Part shown: positions 32,025-36,793 of the stretch, piece after piece | Numbering within the stretch: the stretch's first letter is position 1 | Layout: each line of letters starts with the position of its first letter | From: Bradyrhizobium sp. NAS96.2 | GTDB taxonomy: Bacteria > Pseudomonadota > Alphaproteobacteria > Rhizobiales > Xanthobacteraceae | Direction of reading: 5' to 3' | NCBI RefSeq assembly: GCF_001908235.1 | Contig: NZ_LGHK01000122.1 | Coordinates: 1 to 36,793 of the forward strand | DNA: 36,793 nt | Made by a program: the position numbers and the translations under genes | The notes under the pieces: model-generated | The model's database searches: none | What the model was told of the DNA's origin: nothing | The model's input: only the letters and a program-made list of their open reading frames with translations

Positions 32025-32783
32025 CTATGCCGGCAGCACGATCACCTTCGTTTTGACGGGCGTTCGCGAATAGAGGTCGAGCATGTCCTGGCTGAGGAGG
32101 CCGGTACAGCCGCTCGTAATGCCGTTCCCGATCGTTTCGGGATCGCTGGTGCTATAGATCGTGTAAAGCGTGTACACCCCATTTTGATAGAGGTAGAGCA
32201 CGCGGGCGCCGAGTGGATTGTCGAGACCTCCGGGCATGCCGCGAGCATATTTGCCCGCCTCCGGCTGGCGCGCGATCATTTCCTTGGGTGGCGTCCAGGT
32301 CGGCCATTCGGCCTTGCGGCCGACATAAGCCTCCCCGCTCCACCGGAACCCATCGCGGCCGACATTGGCGCCATAGCGGGTCGCGTTTCCCTCACCTTCA
32401 ATGCGGTAGACATAGTACTTGCTGGGATCGACGATAATCGTACCGGGCGCCTCATTGCTGTCGTAGCGCACTGTCTTGCGAAAATATTTCGGATCGACCT
32501 TGCTGACGTCGATCGCGGGGATCGGGAATTTCTCGTTGGGCACGGGCCCATAGACTTTCTCCGCCTCGGCCAGGCTCATGTAGTCGGATGCGCAACCAGC
32601 CAGGCTAAGCGCGGCGAGACCGGCAGCGGAGCCGAACAGAAACGCCCGGCGGTTGACAAGCCGCGACCGATGACCAGGCAGAGTCCCCTCACCCATCGCG
32701 CCGGCGTCGGCAATTCCACGGTCCATAAACATGATTTCGGATTTTCCCTTGTCCCGTTGTACGCCCGGAAAAGACTTTGGCAT
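32025..32783 (-). CDS. L,D-transpeptidase (YkuD)-like lipoprotein with a degenerate active site
   Basis: 252 residues from the first ATG; starts at 32732 or 32696 are also possible. A twin-arginine-like motif (VNRRAFLFG) and hydrophobic stretch end in a lipobox LAGC, so it is probably Tat- or Sec-exported and lipidated. The C-terminal half follows the layout of Bradyrhizobium YkuD/ErfK proteins (SKYYVYRIEGEGNATRYGANVGRDGFRWSG, WPTWTPPKEMI, LGARVLYLYQNGVYTLYTIYS, ETIGNGITSGCTGLL). These normally crosslink or anchor peptidoglycan. The catalytic cysteine remains, but the usual HG reads YS, SHGC/SSGC reads TSGC, and the IR(M/L) after it reads TGL. Activity may be altered or lost. Confidence 0.85.
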   Translation of the reverse strand: MPKSFPGVQRDKGKSEIMFMDRGIADAGAMGEGTLPGHRSRLVNRRAFLFGSAAGLAALSLAGCASDYMSLAEAEKVYGPVPNEKFPIPAIDVSKVDPKYFRKTVRYDSNEAPGTIIVDPSKYYVYRIEGEGNATRYGANVGRDGFRWSGEAYVGRKAEWPTWTPPKEMIARQPEAGKYARGMPGGLDNPLGARVLYLYQNGVYTLYTIYSTSDPETIGNGITSGCTGLLSQDMLDLYSRTPVKTKVIVLPA

Positions 32784-32943
32784 ACAGCAGGAGGGTGGAG
32801 AAAAAGTTCTTCGTCAGTCGAGGTCGAAATCTCCTTGACCAACAGGCGCCTTGTGAGTCTCACCTGAGAACAATGCGAGAACTCTCTTCTTGAATGCTGC
32901 TGACCCATCGCTGCTTCGTTGAATCCAGTGAAGCGAAAACGGC

Positions 32944-33735
32944 CTAGGCCGGATCCATTCCCTTGGACTTGAGCACGGCGGAACCGGTCGGACCGGTGAG
33001 GAGTTCGATCAGCGATCTGGCCGCTGCCGGATCCTTGCTCGTGGATCCGATGCCGACCGCGAAGACGATTACGCTGTTCAAATCACCGGGTAGAGGACCG
33101 ACCACCTGAGCCCCCGGAACCGCGGCAATTTCCGAGGCCTGTGCGACGCCCATTTCGACTTCGCCCTTGGCGACGAGTTCGCCTGCTTCGGCGCCCGGCA
33201 CCAGGACGGTCTTGGATTTCATCTGGTCGGCGATGCCGAGACGATCAATGACCTTGGCGAAATAGACGCCACTGGCACCGCCCCTCGCTGGATCGGCATA
33301 GGAGATCGATTTGGCGGCGAGAAGCGCAGTCTTCAGTTTCTCCACCGTGCTGATATCGGGCTTGGGCGCACCGGTACGTACCCCGACGGCGACATAAGAG
33401 CTCCCCACGTTGACGATGCTGCCCTGGGCAACCTTGCCCTGGGTCATTAGACCGTCGAGGGCAGTGCGCGAGAGGATCATCACATCTGCGGTTTCGCCGG
33501 CCTCGATCCGCTTCTTCAGATCGGCGATCGTGCTGTAGACGACCATTAGCTTGTTGCCGCTGCCGCTCTCGAACTTCGGGATCAGTTCGCCGAGTGTAGG
33601 GGTGAGCGCGACCGTGCTCATGACCTTGACGTCGGCGGCATGCGCGGCGGGTGCTGCCGCTCCCAGAGCCAACAGGAACGAACACTCGACGACCGCTGCA
33701 ACGGCGGCCCATCGCGAGAAAAACCGTCCCATCAT
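32944..33735 (-). CDS. Periplasmic substrate-binding protein, ModA-like (orphan, copy 2)
   Basis: 263 residues from the MMGRFF start (an in-frame ATG farther upstream lacks a ribosome site). The signal peptide ends AAHA-AD. The mature protein resembles ModA-type oxyanion binders: VMSTVALTPTLGELIPKFE, GETADVMILSRTALDGLM, GGASGVYFAKVIDRLGIADQMK, GEVEMGVAQASEIA, VVGPLPGDLN. It is a clear paralogue of the protein at 5695-6489. It too has no permease or ATPase beside it. Confidence 0.85.
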   Translation of the reverse strand: MMGRFFSRWAAVAAVVECSFLLALGAAAPAAHAADVKVMSTVALTPTLGELIPKFESGSGNKLMVVYSTIADLKKRIEAGETADVMILSRTALDGLMTQGKVAQGSIVNVGSSYVAVGVRTGAPKPDISTVEKLKTALLAAKSISYADPARGGASGVYFAKVIDRLGIADQMKSKTVLVPGAEAGELVAKGEVEMGVAQASEIAAVPGAQVVGPLPGDLNSVIVFAVGIGSTSKDPAAARSLIELLTGPTGSAVLKSKGMDPA

Positions 33736-33915
33736 GGCTTTCTTGCCCCCCGGTTGGCTGGATCCCAAACATAACCGAAGCGCCATCGGAGCAATAGGCC
33801 TCACTGCCGCGTGGTCAGCCCGCAATCCGGCTGCCTGCGGACCGCGAAAAGATAGTCGCCTGCCTTCTTGTCGGTTGCTCTCAGATAGTCGTCGACGGCT
33901 TGCCGCAGCGCCCCT

Positions 33916-35109
33916 TTAAACCAGGTTCAGGTCCTTCGGCTTGATGCCGGTGAAGATGCGCTCGAGGCTCGCCTGCTGCAGGCCGTAGACGTGCTGGATC
34001 AGGCCGGCGAAGAACGCCTTGTAGTCGGTCAGCACAGGAAAATCGCGATTCTGGAACAGCGTCGCCTGCGCGACCTGGACCTGCTCGCCGGCCATCCGTC
34101 CGCCGTTGATGCCGCCGCCCATCACCCAATAGACGCTGCCGTGGCCATGATCGGTGCCGCGGTCGCCGTTCTCGCGGAAGGTGCGGCCGAATTCGGAGAT
34201 CACGACCACGACCGTATCGCGCCACATCTGAGGACCGATCTCCTCGGAGAAGCCGGCAAGGCCCCTGCCCAGTTCGCCGAGACGGTCGGCGAGATAGCCG
34301 GTCGCCGCGCCCTGGTTGACATGGGTGTCCCAGCCGCCGACGTCGACGAAGCCGAGGTTGAATTGCTCGCGCATCAGGCGGCCGATCCGCCGCGCCGAGA
34401 GTTCGAACCCGCGCGGCGACACCGCACCGCGGTTGGCGGCCATCATCTCCTCGGACACCGATTTGTAGACGTCGTCGCGGACGCGAAAGCCTTCCGACAC
34501 CGAATTGGCGAGATCGCCCTTCGCATACATCTCCCTGATCAGCCGCGCCTGCCGGTCGTCGACACCCGGCTTGCTGACGCTGGCGATGCCGATGTTCGGG
34601 ATCTGGTTCTGGCCGCGGAAGATCAGCGGCAGCTGGTCGGTGAAGGAGATCGGCTTCACCCGCGTCAGCTCGGTCGCCAGCCGGCTCATGAAGCCGGAGC
34701 GGTAGTCGCGGCTGCCGCCGACCGCCTGCCCGAGCTCAATCGTGTCCTGGGTTTCGAAATGGCTGCGCGAGAGGTCGTCGCTGGTGCCGGCAAACGGGAC
34801 GAAAGCGATCTCGCGCCTGGCCCAGAGCGGATAGATCGAGTCGCGCAGCGCCGGATGCAGCCCCCAGCCGGCGTCGAGCGCCAGCGCCGCATTCGGATTG
34901 CCTGCATCGGGCCGCGCCACCGCCAGCGTCGGGCGCGAGGCGTAATAGAATTCGCTGCCGACCGGCACGACCACATTGGCGGCGTCATAGGCGCCGCGCA
35001 AGAACACGACGAGCAGACGCGCGTCGGTCGCAGGCGCCGCCCAGACCCGGCCGGCAAGGGTGAGCGACGCAGAAGCGGCGAAGGCCTTGATCAGTTCGCG
35101 GCGATTCAT
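33916..35109 (-). CDS. DUF1501 domain protein, Tat-exported
   Basis: 397 residues. The N-terminus MNRRELIKAFAASASLTLAG is a twin-arginine signal, cleaved near VWA-AP. The body has the DUF1501 pattern, related to the alkaline phosphatase/sulfatase fold: LLVVFLRGAYDAANVVVP, SHFETQDTIELG, GFVDVGGWDTHVNQG, VVVVISEFGRTFRENGDRGTDHGHGSVYWVMGGG. The WDTH, EFGRT and GTDHGHG motifs could bind metal. A strong GGGAGG precedes the ATG, 15 bp after the DUF1800 stop. The pair is almost always adjacent across bacteria; function unknown. Confidence 0.93.
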   Translation of the reverse strand: MNRRELIKAFAASASLTLAGRVWAAPATDARLLVVFLRGAYDAANVVVPVGSEFYYASRPTLAVARPDAGNPNAALALDAGWGLHPALRDSIYPLWARREIAFVPFAGTSDDLSRSHFETQDTIELGQAVGGSRDYRSGFMSRLATELTRVKPISFTDQLPLIFRGQNQIPNIGIASVSKPGVDDRQARLIREMYAKGDLANSVSEGFRVRDDVYKSVSEEMMAANRGAVSPRGFELSARRIGRLMREQFNLGFVDVGGWDTHVNQGAATGYLADRLGELGRGLAGFSEEIGPQMWRDTVVVVISEFGRTFRENGDRGTDHGHGSVYWVMGGGINGGRMAGEQVQVAQATLFQNRDFPVLTDYKAFFAGLIQHVYGLQQASLERIFTGIKPKDLNLV

Positions 35110-35124
35110 TGGCGAACCTCCCTT

Positions 35125-36669
35125 TCAGTGCATGAACTCGGGTGACGACAGAAACAGCGTGTTCCAGTCCTGCGGCGAGACGGCCTGGTCGAGCGCGGCG
35201 AGCGTGGTCGGGCTCAGCGTCTGCCTGATGTTGCTGAAGTAGAGGCCGTTCATGACCAGCGGAAACGCCGGCTGGTCGACGGCGTTGGGCTCGTTCGGCT
35301 TGAACAGCCCGGCCGATCCCGAGCCGATCGCGCGCGCGATCTCGAAGCGCAGCATCATCTGCCCGGGACCGTTCCAGGCCGCCGACAGCATCGAATAGCC
35401 ATCCGGCGTCTCGTGGTTGAACAGGCCCTCGGACAGGCGATTGAGCCAGCCCTGGATCGGCAGCGTGTTGAGGATGACCTTGTTGTCGTAGGCAAGCCGC
35501 ACCGACGACATCACGTAGAGCATCGGGTCCTTGAACTTGGCGCCGCCCTTCAGGCTCGCGGTGAATTCCGGTGCATGAACCAGCGTCGACATCACGGCCG
35601 CGATATCGCCGTCGGTCTTCTGGAAGGTCTGCGCCATCTGCTGCACCAGCGCGGGCGGCGGATTGTCCGAGACGAAATAGGTCGCCAGCTGCTTTGCGAT
35701 GTGCGCGGCGGTCGCGGGATGACGGCAGAGGATGTCGAGCGCTTCATCGACCTCGGCGAGACCGCGGCCCTTGATCTGATGGCCGAGGAAGGTCTTGTCG
35801 CCGAAATCGTGGCGCGCCGGATTGAACTCGAAGGCGCCCTCACGGACCAGCTGGGATTGCTGCTCCGGCTTCAGCTTCGGGTCTTCCGACTTGAAGTCGA
35901 TGCCGACGCCGGTGAGGATCCGCGCCAACGCCTCGACATCGGCCTGGGTGTAGCCGGAGCCGACGCCCATGGTGTGCAGCTCCATGATCTCGCGGGCGTA
36001 GTTCTCGTTGAGGTGACCGGCCGCGTTGTCGGCGTTGTCGAGGTAACGCAGCATCACCGGATGATGCAGCGTCGCCGACAGCAGGTTGCGGAACTTGCCG
36101 AGCGCGTTGGCGCGGATCGCGCGGTCCTCGTAGTCGCCGACCAGCACGCGGATGTTGGACTTGTACTGGTGGACATTGAAGTGGTTGAACCAGAACCAGG
36201 TCAGGCGTTCGCGCAATTGATCCGGCGCATAGAGCGCGTGCAGGATGGTGCGGGCCGCGGCCTGCCGGGCGCGGTCGTTCATGGCCTGCTGATAGACCTG
36301 TTGCGCCGCCTTTTTCTGCTCCGGATCGGCGACCTGGTTGGCGGATTTCCCCTGCTGGTCGAACGAGGCCGCAATGTCGAACGGGAAGCGATGCACGTCC
36401 GGCATCGCCTCGATCTGCTTCTGGACAGCGGCCGGCAATGCACTGTTGGCCGGATGCAGTTGCTCCTGCAGCCAGCGTTCGACGCCGACCTCGCGCAGAT
36501 GCGCTGCGCTCGACGCATTGACGCCCCAGGTCAGGCGGTCGAGCAGCGCGATGTCCTGTGCCGCGAGTTCGGCCGCTCGCGCCGGCTGGTGGAACGCCAC
36601 CACCCCCGCGATCGTGCCGATCATCAGTTTCGCAACTGTCCGCGGTCCGAGTGTGGCCGTGATGCTCAT
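35125..36669 (-). CDS. DUF1800 domain protein, exported
   Basis: 514 residues with a signal peptide (MSITATLGPRTVAKLMIGTIAGVVAFHQPARA). DUF1800 segments are clear: LLDRLTWGVNASSAAHLREVGVERWLQEQL, RERLTWFWFNHFNVHQYK, LGKFRNLLSATLHHPVMLRYLDN, LNENYAREIMELHTMGVGSGYTQADVEALARILTG, FNPARHDFGDKTFLG. The conserved NENYARE(I/L)MELHT and HDFGDK motifs are intact. It is the first gene of a two-gene operon with DUF1501 and acts in the periplasm or outside. Biochemical role unknown. Confidence 0.94.
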   Translation of the reverse strand: MSITATLGPRTVAKLMIGTIAGVVAFHQPARAAELAAQDIALLDRLTWGVNASSAAHLREVGVERWLQEQLHPANSALPAAVQKQIEAMPDVHRFPFDIAASFDQQGKSANQVADPEQKKAAQQVYQQAMNDRARQAAARTILHALYAPDQLRERLTWFWFNHFNVHQYKSNIRVLVGDYEDRAIRANALGKFRNLLSATLHHPVMLRYLDNADNAAGHLNENYAREIMELHTMGVGSGYTQADVEALARILTGVGIDFKSEDPKLKPEQQSQLVREGAFEFNPARHDFGDKTFLGHQIKGRGLAEVDEALDILCRHPATAAHIAKQLATYFVSDNPPPALVQQMAQTFQKTDGDIAAVMSTLVHAPEFTASLKGGAKFKDPMLYVMSSVRLAYDNKVILNTLPIQGWLNRLSEGLFNHETPDGYSMLSAAWNGPGQMMLRFEIARAIGSGSAGLFKPNEPNAVDQPAFPLVMNGLYFSNIRQTLSPTTLAALDQAVSPQDWNTLFLSSPEFMH

Positions 36670-36730
36670 GAAGGCTGACCTGCTCGGCTCATGGTGTCAT
36701 GCCCTCAGTGTTTGCATTTGCCGGGAGGAC

Positions 36731-36793
36731 ATGCCGGCGCGGCGGGGCGTGGTGCTGCGGGCCTTGGTGGCGGGGGCGCTGCCATCCGCGGCG
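36731..36793 (+). CDS. Possible start of an exported protein (partial at right edge)
   Basis: GGGAGGAC directly precedes an ATG at 36731. The open frame reads MPARRGVVLRALVAGALPSA and runs off the window. Basic residues followed by a hydrophobic run look like a signal peptide. The Shine-Dalgarno spacing is short. It would be divergent from DUF1800, with 61 bp between the starts. Too short to be sure. Confidence 0.35.
   Translation, partial: MPARRGVVLRALVAGALPSAA

Noticed and set aside
1..36793. CRISPR array, prophage, transposon, toxin-antitoxin or defence genes
   Set aside because: No regularly spaced repeats, integrase, transposase, nuclease or toxin-like genes were seen. The repeats present are dispersed palindromes.

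Overview
The window is high-GC alphaproteobacterial DNA, most probably from Bradyrhizobium or a close relative in the Nitrobacteraceae. The gene at 20506-21675 matches from memory, almost residue for residue, the D(-)-tartrate dehydratase described from Bradyrhizobium japonicum. Three families of intergenic palindromic repeats recur through the window, as expected for these chromosomes. There are no tRNA, rRNA, CRISPR, integrase or transposase genes, so this reads as ordinary chromosome rather than a mobile island.

Layout. 1-390: tail of an upstream gene, a repeat and small direct repeats. 391-4098: an enolase-superfamily enzyme, two small proteins, a cupin and a glutathione S-transferase relative. 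4274-6489: an intracellular polyhydroxyalkanoate depolymerase and an orphan ModA-like binding protein. 6646-9261 (minus): a formate/nitrite-type channel followed by a PP2C phosphatase-Ser/Thr kinase fusion, with a sigma-54-like promoter upstream and a perfect 12-bp hairpin between the two genes. 9767-12655 (minus): a fusion of a class III nucleotide cyclase with a sulfatase-modifying-factor-like domain, a DUF4399 protein and an amino-acid-type binding protein. 12850-14927: an MFS transporter divergent from an AraC regulator. 15087-16439: malonyl-CoA decarboxylase. 16602-18971 (minus): a TonB-dependent siderophore receptor. 19278-21675 (minus): a polytopic DUF2157-like membrane protein with a striking double operator upstream, and tarD. 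21817-23943 (minus): the tightly packed operon amidase-glutathione peroxidase-DUF3297.

24016-31290 is the most coherent block, a PQQ (pyrroloquinoline quinone) region. On the minus strand lie a sorbosone/aldose dehydrogenase-like PQQ enzyme and a periplasmic dihaem cytochrome c. On the plus strand lies pqqA-pqqB-pqqC-pqqD-pqqE followed by an overlapping proline-iminopeptidase-like hydrolase. The block would make the cofactor, use it for periplasmic sugar oxidation and pass electrons to a c-type cytochrome. Its non-coding parts are unusually structured: an inverted repeat just before the pqqA ribosome site, a long hairpin and a tandem repeat between pqqA and pqqB, and a 101-bp dispersed repeat between pqqC and pqqD.

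31444-36793: a small Cys4 protein, an L,D-transpeptidase-fold lipoprotein with a degenerate active site, a second orphan ModA-like protein, and the secreted DUF1800-DUF1501 pair. A possible exported protein starts divergently and runs off the right edge.

I see no clear large undescribed system such as a defence island. The best leads are regulatory structures (the double operator at 20419-20454, the sigma-54 site at 9468-9483, the pqq leader and intergenic hairpins) and atypical domain combinations (cyclase-FGE fusion, phosphatase-kinase paired with a nitrite channel).
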